From: Pycnopodia helianthoides
Taxonomy: Eukaryota > Echinodermata > Asteroidea > Forcipulatida > Asteriidae
Reading direction: 5' to 3'
Assembly: GCA_032158295.1 (NCBI GenBank)
Contig: CM063247.1
Location: forward strand, 20,312,875 to 20,376,874
DNA length: 64,000 bases
Shown here: positions 31,402 to 43,511 of the stretch, piece after piece
How positions within the stretch are numbered: position 1 is the first letter of the stretch
How the letters are laid out: every line of letters starts with the position of its first letter
The notes under the pieces: generated by a model
What the model was told of the DNA's origin: nothing
Seen by the model: only the letters and a program-made list of their open reading frames with translations
The model's database searches: none
Translations under genes and position numbers: made by a program

Positions 31402-31788
31402 TGTGTCGTGGCCAAGCGCATAAGAGCACCGGACTCAAGCTCTGGTGTTTTTTGTTCAGCAGAGTGTGGGTTCGAGTCCCGGTCGTGACACTTGTGTCCT
31501 TAAGTAAGACACTTAACCATTATTGCTGCGTCCTTTGGATGGGACGCAAAGCCGTTGGTCAAAGAACCCAGGGCACTTATCAAAAAGAGGAGGGGATCGT
31601 CCCGGTGTTCCTGGTTTGATTGGCTGCATATTGCGCCACAGCACCTTGTTAACCATTACATGGTGCTATGTAAAGGAATAGGTCTAATACTTCAAAACAT
31701 AGCTCAACAATACCTTGCAGGAAAATACTGATTGTTGAAGTGTCACTGAGTGACGGATATCAGCACTATATAAGAAGCCACTATTATG
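31402..31788 (+). mobile_element. tRNA-derived SINE, fullest copy in the window
   Basis: The tRNA-like head is tgtcgtggccaagcgcataa, then gagcaccggactcaagctct, with box B gtgggttcgagtcccggtcg. The body continues gacacttgtgtccttaagta, aaagaacccagggcacttat and cctggtttgattggctgcat, then caccttgttaaccattacat, and ends in tatataagaagccactatta. It is the reference for the partial copies elsewhere in the window. Confidence 0.9.
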
Positions 31789-31947
31789 AACTTCATAATC
31801 AGTAAGCTTTCAGAGTAAAATTAAACAGTGATGTTTTTTGTCCTTATTACCAATCCTGTATACCTTTAAATTTCCTATAAAACAGATCAAAATATAGCAT
31901 ACTCTCATCAAGTTGCCCCGTCCCCTGATTTTACTTCATCAGAGTTT

Positions 31948-32300
31948 AAAGGCAGGGTGCACTTTTGGTAATTACTCCCCAAGTTAATGGCCATAAAAAC
32001 TTGCTTGATAAAGAGGACTGGAGAGCCGTTGATACAACAAGCATTGTTAGAAATTACCCCCTTGGAAGTAATGTAGTTTTAAAGAAAGAGGTAATTTTCA
32101 CCCCAAAATACGAATCTGAGAAAGGCCTCAGGCATGAAACCTTTCTCAGGACACAATTCTATGCACAAGAGTGTTTTCTTGCAACTTCGATGACCAATTG
32201 AGCCCAAACTTTCACAGGTTTGTTATTTTATGCATAACGATTGGATACACCAAGTGAGAACACTGGTCTTTGACAAGTACCAAAAGTATACCCTACCTTT
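31948..32300. mobile_element. MITE, TTTAAAGG...GGTAATTACTC family, copy 1
   Basis: The left end aaaggcagggtgcacttttg then gtaattactc is the inverse of the right end accaaaagtataccctacct then tt. Inner sequence (cataaaaacttgcttg, gttaga-aattac, ccaattgagcccaaactttc, acaggtttgttatttt) is shared with the copy at 61.2 kb. The flanking TTTAA suggests a TTAA or TA target. Non-autonomous. Confidence 0.85.
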
Positions 32301-33460
32301 AATACACACTGTACTTATTTCAACTCATAAAATGAGAACCTTTGTAAACTACACATTGCTTGCAATGCAAGTGCTTCAAATGAACTATTACATACTACAA
32401 TATTCATAGCATAATGTTTATTTTTAAATTTTCTTTGGTCACTGCATATAGGGCGCTACCACTACCTAGCTGTCATTTTATTCATTTTTGACAAAATTAT
32501 CCTCAGAGACATGGCCCATGAATAATAGATTTCTTAGAGTGATATTCTTATATACAGTAAAAGTGGTTTTATATTATCAAAGATTACTTTAACTTTATTT
32601 CTACATCCCCAAGTCAAATGTGGGATAAATCTGTAATTAAACGCACTGATTTAATGTTCACAAAATTGAATTAACCATTTCTTCTTTTCCTTATCACAGT
32701 TCATGTATTACAAATAATACCTTACAGAAGTGAGGCTGCTTTTTTTGCACGGTATAACAGATGCACCGAACACGTATAAAACGCATACTAAAATTCAATC
32801 TCTGCAGCGCCCGTTCATAAAAGACAAACAATTTTTCCTTTTATCGACGTTACTCAAGATTTTATGACTTTGTAAATCATAGCTCATCTTAAACTTTCTT
32901 GCGATTAGATGCGGCGCATACATTAGAAAGAGCAACGTAGCCACTCAGCCTGGTTAAGTTGTTGTTTTTAAAGACAGGGTTTCAAATTCTTAAATAACTA
33001 ACTAATAATATTGTACAGTTAATTTCCAACATCTAACTTGTTTCACACAAAATAAAAGATGTTATCAATCTACATGTAGGCCTGGCATACACTTACTGAT
33101 TATATGTAAATTTCATATCGACCGGTGATCATAGTTTACGTTAGGGTTTGTAATTTAGATAAGTGTTAATGTACATGTAGGCCTGTCTTTTAAGAGGGCT
33201 TAAACCCAAAAGAACCACCCACCTTAGTGATATAACATTTTCTAATAATCATCAACAAAATAAAATCACAAATAATATCATAAACAAAATTATGTATTTA
33301 TTAATTACAAACAAAGTAAATTAATATTACTCTACTCCAGTTCCTAACACTAATTTCTTTTGTCTCACCCGTTAACCCCACTATTTATTTCACTGGATGA
33401 ACATTATCATAATTAAAGCGTAAATATCTTAACCAGTTGTTGTATCCGACATAAAAATTT
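32301..33460. other. No gene seen
   Basis: AT-rich non-coding DNA. A repeated acatgtaggcctg motif occurs at about 33,073 and 33,173. Confidence 0.5.
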
Positions 33461-35510
33461 CGACAGCCTATAGTTTATTTTATGGAAGTAACTAATCACA
33501 TATACATTTACAAGTATGAGTTATTGTAAAATGGAAATTCAGACTTGTTAGAGTTAGGCCTAGATATATTCATATTTATGTAATTGATTTCATTTTCAAA
33601 TTTATGTTAATAGTTTTATTTGAATGTCATCATTTGAATTTAACTGAAGTAACACAAGGACATGATTAGGTAAAGATTAATAAATAAAAGCATAGAACTT
33701 GTCATAATAAAATCATCATAGGATACTTTAAAATGTATATTTCATTCAAATAACATTGACACGTTTTAGTTCAAAACCTAATTTAATTATGGATTGTTAG
33801 TAGAAGACACTACAGAAGCTTCATAGCTTATGTCAATTACATTAATTAATACACAAATGGCATACTGATAAACTACTGTAATTTTCTCTACTGATTAAAA
33901 TACCAATATGCTACTTTGTAATGTGGTCATTTGTTTTATTTTAATCAAACCAAAAAAATTATTTCTTTTCAAATGTTAGTAGTGAGATTTAATTCAATAA
34001 CAAATCAATCAATTTATATACTAAAAAAAAAAAATTATGGTTTATATATTTACATATTTGTTTATTCTCTGTGTGATCACCCAATTTAGTAAGTTTTGGC
34101 TACACCCTGTGTCTTTGTATTGTAATAATCGTAATATTTGTTAGTGAATTATGGCAAAATAGAACAACACATTCCACTGCATTTTCACTGGTCTTTTGGA
34201 CAAACAATCACATTCTCTTTCTACACAAAATAAAACATTGATATTAATCGTAATGTCTTAAACGCGCGATGACCGCCCGACTCACACTCCAACCGTCTTT
34301 TTGAACAATGTTCTTGTTAGTGATGCACAATTTAACATGTTACCCCTACAAAAGATTTCATTGGTTAAAAATTATGAAAAAAATACAAAAAATTTAAACT
34401 ACTTGCATCTTACATAACAATTGACAGTTGGGTGCCAGCCTATAGTTTATCATTGTTATGTTAAAGCTAGTTCTTAAAATTTAATTTCAATGTAGTTAAT
34501 ATTGTAAAATATGTAGTTATTTAAATTTGCAACATAAACTTGTTAGTATTAGATTAATGTTGGGTTTAATTAGTATATAGGTTTTATTTTGTCACATTAA
34601 TGTTAATTAATTGATCAATATATAACAATGTCATTAGTAATACAATAAAAAGATTTGTTAAAAGTTAAAACTTAATAATTAATAGTATAGAATGTTTTAG
34701 ATTTAGCATTTTTGTATTTGATGGGGTTAAATATTCATTTAATTGAAAAATACATTTAAACAACATTTTATGAATTTTAATTCTAAACCTATTTTAGCTA
34801 CGGAGTGTTAGTAGGAAATACTGCATTACCTTTATCACATATTTATTGTCAAATTCAAGAGCATTGTAACACATTCTTCTTATATGGACAGACATAACAT
34901 ACATTTATTTGTTAGTGTGTGGTCATTTGTTTCTTGTCAGTTTAATCAAACCATAGAAGTTATTGATTTTCAGATTCAAACAAATGTTTTTTTTTCAAAT
35001 GAAGATTTGTTAAACATTAGTCATAATAATTTGTTTTGATGTCAACAAAGCCCCAACTACTAATCAATTAATTTTAAGAATAATATCAGTGGTTTATAAA
35101 TGAATATTTTATTACCATTAATTCCGTGTTTGATCCCCTAACTTTGTAACTTTTTGGTTGCAGGAAAAGTGTTTTCCCCCTTCTCTATATTAATATTTTT
35201 GTTTGTGTTTTTAGCATTTTTGTTTAAACCTTATATATATATATATTATATATTTTTTTTAAATTTATGCATACATTATACTCTTGTTACTTGTTAAATT
35301 TTGTAACACAATCCAGTACATTTTCACAGGTCTTTGAGACAAACAATAACGTATTTTTTCTATCTAAGGCGAAAACTATTATTTACCGCAATAAAAACAC
35401 GCTATGACTTTATGTCCGCACGACTCACGCTCCAACCCATCAGCAGCAGCCTCACTTCTGTACTTAGCGCAATCTTGTTTATTACATAAAATTTAAACCA
35501 GCCTAAACTT
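33461..35510. repeat. Diverged tandem duplication, two units of about 1 kb
   Basis: Unit A (33,461-34,435) and unit B (34,436-35,510) keep the same order of landmarks: cagcctatagtttat, acttgttag, aaacctaattt / aaacctatttt, gttagtagaagacactac / gttagtaggaaatactgc, tgtggtcatttgtttt / tgtggtcatttgtttc, ttttcactggtcttttggac / ttttcacaggtctttgagac. Each closes with a GC-richer block, cgcgatgaccgcccgactca or cacgctatgactttatgtcc followed by cgactcacgctccaacc. No coding frame is shared. Confidence 0.7.
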
Positions 35511-35765
35511 ATTTGGGGGCAAAAACTAACACATCAAAGTTACTGTATACACCACTGTAAAAGTTTATCATTACAAATAGTAATGCAGAACATGCAAAAC
35601 AATCATCTCAAAAATGGACTAAAAACCTTATAAAATATTTTATAAGTACACCATTGCAAGCATTTTAATTCAATCAGTCTTAATTTTTGCAAATATCATC
35701 CTGGTAAGGTTAGTCTAAAGCAGAACAGCCAATCGTAACTCCACACATCTAATTAAATGTTTCTG
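35511..35765. other. No gene seen
   Basis: AT-rich sequence with no recognisable feature. Confidence 0.5.
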
Positions 35766-35974
35766 CCACCACTAATTGTATCTTCGCACCACTAACCGTA
35801 TCTCCACACCACCAATCGAACCTCCGCCCAACCAATCGAATCTCCGCACCACCAATCGAACCTCCGCCCAACAAATCGAATCTCCGCACCTCCAATCGAA
35901 CCTACTCCAACCAATCGAATCTCCACACCACCAATCGAACCTCCCCCCAACCAATCAAATCTCAGCACCACCAA
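35766..35974. repeat. Minisatellite, about 40 bp dimeric units
   Basis: Alternating half-units caccaccaatcgaacctccg and cccaaccaatcgaatctccg, about five dimers. The ccaatcg core recurs every 18-20 bp. Open frames on both strands come from the repetition. Confidence 0.9.
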
Positions 35975-36436
35975 GGCTCTAAAATCTCAAATTTTATAGT
36001 TTACAAAAACGCGTATGTGCTTGCTTGCAGTGGTGTACTTATTTACAACATGTTAACTGTACAGTGCTGCAATAACAGCCCACTATACGACGAATACAGA
36101 AAACAGAAAACATCAAACTATTAAAACACATCTACAATATCTTACAGTTGAAGACAACAAACTGCTTGTTGTACATTCATGATTGCTAGATGAACACCTA
36201 AGATATCTTGATGATACTGATGTTTACATATGCGTTGCTCTCCTTTATACCCTGTAGCCTTCAAGATATCAGTGGAGGTGATTATCTCTGCACTTGGTTT
36301 TAGAGAACTAGTAGTTACATCTATTGCTCTGAAAGGTCAAGTGTTGAGAAATTGCATTTAAATCAACAAATGCAATGTGCAAAATCCCTCGCAGGGGTGA
36401 TTTAAAAATGATGAGGACCCAGTGATGGATGGATGG
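35975..36436. other. No clear feature
   Basis: Non-coding. A (GGAT)n-like run ends at the target site of the following transposon. Confidence 0.5.
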
Positions 36437-37539
36437 CAGGCGCGGATCCAGGGGGGGGGGTGGCCAGGGGGCAAGTGCCCCCCGGTAAAATGTGAATTCT
36501 TTTATTTTTTTTGTTTACTATCTGCCTGCTTAAAAATTAGCCACAAGTGTGTGTGGTGTCTTTTCCCCCAGCGGCAGGATGAATTTCTTTTTCGATAACA
36601 TAAGCAGGATAACATAAGCGTTTGAAACCTGATGTGCCAATTTGTCCTGGATAAAATATATTTCATGTCGTTCTGGCATTCAAAAAGACTACACTAAGCT
36701 TGAACTACATTTTTTGAATGAATATGCATGAAACCAGATATTGCAGCGACCAGATCCAAACGCGAAATTTGTGGGATTAAAAATTTTTTTGACAAAAATT
36801 AGAAGATTGGTATGGATCAGAAGTGCTTAAAAAGTGTGTCTATTTCTTGATATGGCTTGATTTTTCACCCCTCAAAATGCCAAAGGCTTCGCCCCCTGGA
36901 CCCCACCATTGATTTTATATAAATTTTCCAGTGAACTTAGAAGATTTATATGGATCTGATTTCCAATAAGGTGTTTTTTTTTAGGTACATGGAGGCTTGA
37001 TTTTCACCCCTCAAAATGCCAAAAGCTCAGAGCTTCCGGGGGCTTTTCCCCCTGACCCCCACCAGGGCTTCGCTGAACCCCAACCAGGGCTTCGCTGAAC
37101 CCCTACCATCGATGTTCCTTAATATAAATTTTCCAGTGAACTTAGAAGATTTATATGGATCTGATTTCCAATAAGGTGTGTCTATTTATCTGTTTTAGGC
37201 ACATGGAGGCTTGATTTTTCACCCCTAACAATACCAAAAGCTCAGAGCTTCTGGGGGCTTCACGCCTGGACCCCACCATCGTTGTTACAGAAAATTTTCC
37301 AGTAAATTTAGAAGATTTATATGGATCTGATTTCCTATAAAAGTGTGTCTATTTCTCTGTTTTAGGCACATGGAGGCTTGATTTTTCACCCCACAGAACC
37401 CCAAAGGCTCAGAGCCTGGACCCCACCAGGGGCTGTAAGGCCGGCCCCTGGATCCCACCCATTTTTTGTTAACCCTCTAATAAAAAATCCTGGTTGCACT
37501 GTTTTGCCCCCGGTTTAAAAAATCCTAGATCCACCCCTG
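36437..37539. mobile_element. Non-autonomous DNA transposon, hAT-like ends
   Basis: The ends CAGGCGCGGATCCAGG and (complement) CAGGGGTGGATCTAGG are 13/16 identical inverted repeats. They are flanked by a direct repeat GATGG on both sides. Subterminal sequence is C/G-rich (gggggcaagtgccccccggt / ttttgcccccggtttaaaa). Inside are about three diverged units of roughly 170 bp with ttttccagtgaacttagaag, atttatatggatctgatttc, tttaggcacatggaggcttg and aaagctcagagcttccgggg. No transposase frame remains. The CAGGGGTGG-type ends suggest hAT, but the target duplication is not the usual clear 8 bp. Confidence 0.75.
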
Positions 37540-37978
37540 GATGGTATAATTTTTTCAGTGTGACAAGTAATTTTTGATTTATTTACTTTTCTTTTTGAGC
37601 AGTTTTCATTTCTTATCCTTTGTTTTTGTTACAAGTAAACCATAGTACTCTGTCAGGATGTTTCAGAAGTAATTTGTTTTTGAAGCTGCAAACATTTGTT
37701 GTCTTCTTTCTATTATCTTTTCAGGGAAGATATATGGGTGGAATTTGTGTAGCTTAATGATCTCTCTATTCCCTGATTAGGAGAGTACAATAAGTAGGGC
37801 AAGGTTATACCATAGTCAACGAAAAAACTTTTTTTCCAAATCAATCATCATTCTAGTACATTAATTGATGCACCTTGTGAAAGCTGAAAAAGGGGAAAAT
37901 ATTAACTTCTGTTGAAACCAGACCAACTATAGACATTCTGCACAATTATTACACAAAGCAAAGTTGTTGGGATCTCAC
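37540..37978. other. No gene; intron or flank of repeated-exon locus 2
   Basis: It contains aacttctgttgaaaccagac at about 37,903, which matches the intron flank next to the exons at 45.99 and 47.44 kb (acttctggttaaaccagagc). The locus 2 duplication therefore extends at least to here. Confidence 0.5.
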
Positions 37979-38069
37979 CTTTAACTGTAGAGCGCAGCTC
38001 CTACATTTTAGGCTGGTCTTGGACATCTACTTGTTGACAGGAAGATGTCTTTGGAGATGCTAAGTCCGT
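37979..38069 (-). ncRNA. Repeated-exon locus 2, exon M4
   Basis: 91 nt on the minus strand between ttctttgtttttaag and GTGAGATCCC. It begins ACGGACTTAGCATCTCCAAA, then GACATCTTCCTGTCAACAAG and TAGATGTCCAAGACCAGCC. Length and core match M2 and M3. It is separated from M3 by the Gypsy element; without that insertion the spacing would be about 0.6 kb. Confidence 0.6.
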
Positions 38070-38362
38070 CTTAAAAACAAAGAAAATGCACAATTTGCAA
38101 CATTTAGTGTTTTAGAACATTACCCATCAGTAAAACAGTTAGTGTCAGACAATTTTCATTTACCTGTTTATACTTTTAATCAATCAAAAAATAAATAAAG
38201 AAAAAACACTGAAAGCTGCAACATAATGGTTTATCAATGAGCTCTCAGAATAAAACTAATCTAGCATACAACTTAAATAACCAACAGCTAAGAATTTGTC
38301 TTATGATTTTTGAATAAACATGAAGCTTCCTGAGGTACCTTCCCAAAATCAGTCAAACCAAA

Positions 38363-38678
38363 TGTGACATGGGGTATTGTGACACGACAAGGATGGTGTA
38401 TATTACTGTGTCTTGTTCATTAAATGGTGAGCTGCATCTTTTAATTTAAGCAAAACCAAAAACCCTGAAAAGATACAAAATAGAATTTCCATATAAATAC
38501 AATGCTTGAGGCATAAACTAAGCACATGTATTGAAGGAAGCAGGACACTGTGTGTGGTGTGAACAGTACCAGTGCTGGTGGTGGAATGACTCACTTAATA
38601 CAAAGGATAAGTGTGAGCTTTACCTTAAGGGTCAAGCGAGGGCGCTGCACAGGAGAAATATGTAAATGAGCTGTCACA
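38363..38678 (-). mobile_element. Ty3/Gypsy element, 3' LTR (316 bp)
   Basis: It begins TGTGACA and ends TGTCACA, so the termini are 7 bp inverted repeats with the usual TG...CA. It is preceded by the target duplication CAAA (38,359-38,362), which reappears after the right LTR. The first 147 bp on the plus strand are identical to the other LTR. The remaining 169 bp differ at about six positions. Confidence 0.9.
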
Positions 38679-38680
38679 TA

Positions 38681-38692
38681 CTCCCCTGCTCT
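38681..38692 (-). promoter_or_regulatory. Polypurine tract of the Gypsy element
   Basis: The minus strand reads AGAGCAGGGGAG directly before TA and the 3' LTR. This is the expected plus-strand primer position for an LTR retrotransposon. Confidence 0.65.
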
Positions 38693-39154
38693 AAGGTTGG
38701 CGTCCCGACAACATAAATTGATAAAAGATTAATACAAACAAAACAAATGCAATTTACTACTTACAAAAAATCATCTTGGCTGGACTCAGGCCAACATTTG
38801 TGCCAACAGCAGCTGCGTTCGGCTGATGTCCGCCAATACACGTGGGTCTATCGCAGGTGCAGGGACAGGCATTGCTGGAGTCTCCGACTGGATGACAGAC
38901 TTTGGGAAGTGATGGGGATTGGAGTGTTGTCCCGCTCCAGCACGGGTGGTGTGGCGCAACTGCTCTGATTTGGCAAGTGGGACCTCCTCCTCTGTAGTGG
39001 GATCCGTTGGTGTATCTTGCACTTCTGATGGGGGTCGAAGGGCTAGATCATCAGGGTAATGCTCCCCTGCTTCGTGTAAAGCAGCGGGTGCTCTCTCTGG
39101 ATCTTGCACATCTGAAGATTGAGGGGCTTGGTCCTCAGGGTGGTGCTCCCCTGC

Positions 39155-39460
39155 TTAGCGAAAAGCAGCAGGTGCACTCTCTGGCTCTGGTTGACCTGTT
39201 GTCATCGCCGGAGTCTCACCTTCTGTCTCCAGTATGATGATCACCTCATCTGCCTCCTCGTCTTCGTCAATGTGCACTGGCACAACTGATTCATCCTCAT
39301 CCGTTACCAAGGCTCTGCTGTCTAGGAGGTCCTTTCGATTCAGAGTCTTCTCCTTTCCCTCTCCGTCAAGTGGAGCAACGATGTAGACGTGGCCGGTGGG
39401 GTTCGGCCTCCCTACAATTTTGTGGGGTCGGTTGTCCCACACATCTTGGATCTTGTTTCT
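39155..39460 (-). pseudogene. Gypsy Pol, C-terminal tail after integrase (shifted frame)
   Basis: In this frame NKIQDVWDNRPHKIVGRPNP then TGHVYIVAPLDGEGKEKTLN continues the integrase C-terminal domain, an SH3-like fold in the family. An acidic, low-complexity tail follows (VHIDEDEEADEVIIILETEG) to a stop at 39,155. The preceding integrase frame leaves this register near 39,450, after FLRNRSVGKK, which shows a frame break there. Confidence 0.7.
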
Positions 39461-40868
39461 TCCCGACGGAACGGTTTCGCAGAAAGACCCTCGCTCCAAC
39501 ATGGAGATCCTCATCTCTCGCTGCCTCATTGTAGCGTTGCTGTCTTCTGAGAGCCTCCTTCTCTGTTGTGCCTGCAGCTTTCTGAAATGCGTGCTGCATT
39601 CGCACATGATGGTCTGCTACCCACTGGTCAAGCTCAGGATCGTCGTCTTCCTCTCTTCCGAACCCAAGAAGGTGGTCTACGGGTAATCTTGGTTCCCGTC
39701 CGAAGAAGAGATGGTAAGGGGAGTAACCTGTTGAGGAGTGGGGTGTCGCGTTGTATGCGTAGATCAGCTCTGGGAGATGTTCTGGCCATCTGCGCTTCTG
39801 GTCCGGGGGCAGCGTGCGTAAGCGGTCGTGCATGGTACGATTAAAACGCTTGCACTGCCTGTTTCCTTCGGGGTGGTAAGGCGTCGTTCGGCTCTTGGTG
39901 ACACCGTACATCTCACAAAGTTCCCGGATGACTTTGTTTTCGAAGTTCCTGCCCTGGTCACTGTGAAGTCTTCGAGGCACACCAAAACGGACGAACCAGT
40001 CTCTCACTAAGCATCGAGCCTCCGTTCTTGCCTTTTGGTCCTTGCATGGTATGGCTTGAGTAAACTTCGTAAAGACATCGGTGAGAACCAGCACGTTTTC
40101 CACATTGTTTGTGCCAGGCTCCAGGACGGTGAAGTCCATGGCAAGAACTTCGAGGGGTCTTTTTGCAATTAAGGAGCCCATGGTAGGATGGAGCTTTTTC
40201 CCAGCTTTGGCTAACATACACCTCTGACAATTCCGGCAGTACTCTTCTATGTCGTGTATCATCCCTGGCCAGTAACATCTGTTATGGGCGAGTGCAAGGG
40301 TCCTTTCTACTCCTTGATGTCCAACCTGATCATGGACTGCGGTTAACAATTGTTCTCGTAGAACTTGAGGAAGTAAAAGTTGACTGATCTTGCCACTTGC
40401 TTCTTTCCTTTTCTTGTAGAGAACGTTGTCTCTGGCCTCCAGGTGGTCCCAGAACTTCAGCAACTTCCGCGTTGGCTTGTCCTCCCTCATGAGCTTACTG
40501 ATGTGTGGCTGTCGTCCACTCTCCCAGTAAGTCCACAATCTGCCTAGGTGTTTGTCGTTCTGTTGGAGTGTAGCCATGTCTTCAGTAGAGATTGAGGGAA
40601 GGGTTGACATCGCAACAGGTGCTGTCACATCTGGTCTGATGCGGAGTTCATTTAGTTCAACTTGAACCAGAGTGTCTCTTACTCGCGAAAAAACTGTTGA
40701 GGGGATGGGAGTGGAAGCACAAGATGAAGAAATGGTCTCTTCAGTGGACATCTCTTCAGAGTGGGCAGTTTGCAGATCTTCACTGTGAGTGGTCTTCCTG
40801 CTGAGGGCATCGGCATTACGGTTACTCCTTCCTGACCTATATTTGATTGTGAACTGGAACTGTTCCAA
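39366..40868 (-). pseudogene. Gypsy Pol, end of RNase H and integrase, catalytic residue changed
   Basis: It starts in the RNase H tail (FQFTIKYRSGRSNRNADALS). The zinc-binding HHCC region follows (VHDQVGHQGVERTL ... YCRNCQRC), then the core: first Asp in LAMDFTVLEPG and second Asp in HSDQGRNFE. The residue 36 positions beyond the second Asp, where the D,D(35)E family has Glu, is Lys here (NRQCKRFNRT; codon AAG, plus 39,849-39,851). The core is otherwise well kept. Together with the frame changes at both ends, this copy should not encode an active integrase. Transcribed from the minus strand with the rest of the element. Confidence 0.9.
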
Positions 40869-42610
40869 CTCTCCAGCCCATCTGGTCTCTGTCGCTCCAA
40901 CTTCGTGTTCGTCTGAAGATAGCTGAGGGGGTTATTATCAGTGTAAACGACAAAGTTTGCACCGAGAAGGATGTCCCTGAACTTCACAGTGATCGCCCAA
41001 CGCAATGCTAACAGTTCCAACTTCATGCTGCTGTAATTCTGCATGTTCCTCTCATTCTCTCTCAAGCCTCTACTGGCGTAACCCAGGACTACCAAACCTT
41101 GCTCTTGTTGTTGGGACAAAACTGCACCCAGACCTTGGTAGCTAGCATCAACCTCAAGGATGAATTGACGAGAGAAATCAGTGTAGCCTAGGAGAGGAGC
41201 AGTCGTCAGAAGTTGCTTCAAGTCAGTGAACGACTTGTCACAAGACTCATCCCATGCAGCTGATGTGGGTTTGATGAGACTGACCTTTCTGTGCTTCTTC
41301 TTCCCTGTTCCTCCTAAGAGTGCGTGGAGTGGAGCCGCGACTTTAGCAAACCCTGGCACAAAACGGCGGTAGTACCCAGCTAGACCAAGAAACCCGCGGA
41401 GTTCACGTTCTGTGGCTGGCTTCTTCCATTCTCTCACTGCGCTTGTCTTCTCAGGATCTGGAGATATCCCTCCATCAGATATGGAATGGCCCAAGTACTT
41501 CAGTTGTTCTGTGAACAGGTTGCATTTCTCTGGTTTAACCTTCAAGCCAAATTCAGTGAGGCGGTCCAGCACTAACCGCAGTGGTTCAAGCGTCTCCTCG
41601 AAGGTACGACCAAAGACCAAGATGTCATCTAAGTAGACGATGAGAGACTGGAAGTTTTTGTCACCGAATGCTTTGTCCATCAAGCGCATGAATGTGGCTG
41701 GCGCATTGCAGAGGCCGAAGGGCATACGGGTGAACTCGTACAGACCTCCAGTCCCTACTCGGAAGGCTGTCTTCTCAACATCTTTTGCAGCAACGGGAAT
41801 TTGATGGAACCCATGGGCGAGATCCAGGCTGCAAAAGAACTTCGCTCCACCAAGTGCATCGAGGGCTTCGTCGATGCGGGGAAGTGGATAGGCATCTCTG
41901 TGAGTCTTGGCATTCAGGGCCCTGTAATCAACACAAAGCCTCAGCTTTCCATCTCGCTTCCTCACGAGTACGATCGGTGAGGCATACGGACTGGAGGACT
42001 CCCTGATCACGCCCCTTTCAAGAGATTTCTGCAGGTATTCTCGAACTTCAGCCCATTGGTGAGGTGGTATTCGCCGGTGAGGTACTCGAACTGGAACATC
42101 GTCAGTAGTGTTGATAGCATGAATATTTTTGTCACAGAGTCCGATGTCGTCTTCATCTCTGCTAAAAGTGCTGGCATGGATGGAAATTAGTTGGTGGAGT
42201 TGATTTTGCTGATCGTCACTTATCCCAGTACCGACTTTCATCCGTGACATCAGGCTCCTGGCTTCATCCGCGCAGTCATTTTTAACTTCACCTGCCTGCA
42301 TTTCCTGCCAAGTTGCTTCAAAAGCCCTGCTGTGGTGTTCAGCGACCGCACTGCTCACTGTGGCTACTGGGGTTCTCGGGGGTAAATAGAGGTCATCATT
42401 CGTGGAGTTGGCAACTTGAACCGGTATTCTACCACTACTGTCAACGAAGACTAGTGTAGGAGCTACAGCTAACCCATTTGGTATGAGGGTCACATCTACA
42501 TCCAGCTGTTCTATTATGGCCTCGTAGGTCACATCAGTTGCAGCAGGTTTCACTGAACATTCCATCAGAAGGAGAGAGTTGGCAGGGACTAGGATGGGCT
42601 TGGACCCCAC
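40865..42610 (-). pseudogene. Gypsy Pol, reverse transcriptase and RNase H
   Basis: Long open segment. RT motifs in order: ERGVIRESSSPYASPIVLVR, KLRLCVDYRALNAKTHRDAY, FFCSLDLAHGFHQIPV, FTRMPFGLCNAPATF, and the catalytic LIVYLDDILVFG (near 41,630). Then GLKVKPEKCNLF and FLGLAGYYRRFVPGFA. RNase H begins FILEVDASYQGLGAVLSQQ and has MKLELLALRWAI and VVYTDNNPLSYL. The frame is lost near 40,870 (TKLERQRPDG...), where the next segment takes over in another register. The arrangement is that of vertebrate- and echinoderm-type Ty3/Gypsy elements. Confidence 0.92.
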
Positions 42611-43210
42611 TGTTCACGGACTTTACCTGCAATATCTGGCTGATGTACAGTGCCACTTCGCACTTCCTCGTAGAGAGCGAGTACATGAGCCCATTCAGGT
42701 CCATCACTTCGTCTGTTCAACACCTCCAGGTAGTTTTGGCCGCTTGCATCTTGCCGTAACTTCTCTCGGATGTCCCTGAAGATGTTTGACCCAATCACTC
42801 CTGGTACTCTCTTCTTCCTCTCTGCAATCGATGTTCCTGTAGGGTCCTTGACCACCAGGAATCCCATGTTGATGAAAGAGTGGCCCAGCACTGTTAGTGG
42901 CAATTCAACATAGCCGAGGTAGGGAATGGCCAGACCTTGAGCACCGGAGATGCTGATGAACGCAGTCACATCTACTAATTCTGTCTCAGGAAAGTGTTCT
43001 CTGAAGAAAGATTCAGTAATCGTTGAAACTTGCACTCCTGTGTCAAGTAGACAACGCACCCTTGATGCACCAAGCTGGACGACAGATTCTGGACACTGCC
43101 CTACCACTTTTCTGTAGATTGAGCCGCTATTAGTTGATTCTTGTGGGCCTGCCGTGTGGCTCTCAATGACAGGCCGTTCTAGTTTAACTGAGGGCCAGTC
43201 TTCTTGGGGA
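42589..43210 (-). pseudogene. Gypsy Pol, aspartic protease segment
   Basis: The protease motif is CLLDTGVQVSTI, a DTG triad followed by Val where many relatives have Ala or Ser. Downstream, VTAFISISGAQGLAIPYLGY and FLVVKDPTGTSIAERKKRVP then GVIGSNIFRDI follow the retropepsin pattern up to the ILG-like VIGSN. The frame overlaps the nucleocapsid frame upstream and ends at TAG by 42,589, just after the RT frame opens. At least one frame change is needed on each side. Confidence 0.85.
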
Positions 43211-43511
43211 CAAACTGCTGTGCTGGGGACTGCTGGGGGACAAAGTGCTGTGCCATAGACTGCTGGGGGACAAACTGCTGGGGGAAAAACTGCTGGGGAT
43301 CCCTGGTACCCTGACTTGTTCCTCCTGACGACGGGGATGACGGGGCATGGGGACAGTCTCGCTTGAGGTGACCTGTGGACTGGCAATTGTAGCAACGTCT
43401 AGGACCCTGACTCCAACAGCGAGCAGGTCGCTGCATGGCCTGTAAGAGTGCCTCAATCTGCTGCTGTTGCCGCTGCAGTTGTTCGCCCTGCCTTTCAAGA
43501 AGTGCCTTCAT
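43179..43511 (-). pseudogene. Gypsy Gag, nucleocapsid part with zinc knuckle
   Basis: It begins MKALLERQGEQLQRQQQQIE, a Gln-rich coiled segment, then the CCHC knuckle CYNCQSTGHLKRDC (C-x2-C-x4-H-x4-C). Short repeats of QQFVPQQS type follow (tandem 24-30 bp units at 43,195-43,310). It lies in a different frame from the upstream Gag, which stops at 43,508. Confidence 0.85.

Noticed and set aside
35772..35982. Frames on both strands with SIGG or TNRIS repeats
   Set aside because: They are products of the 40 bp minisatellite.
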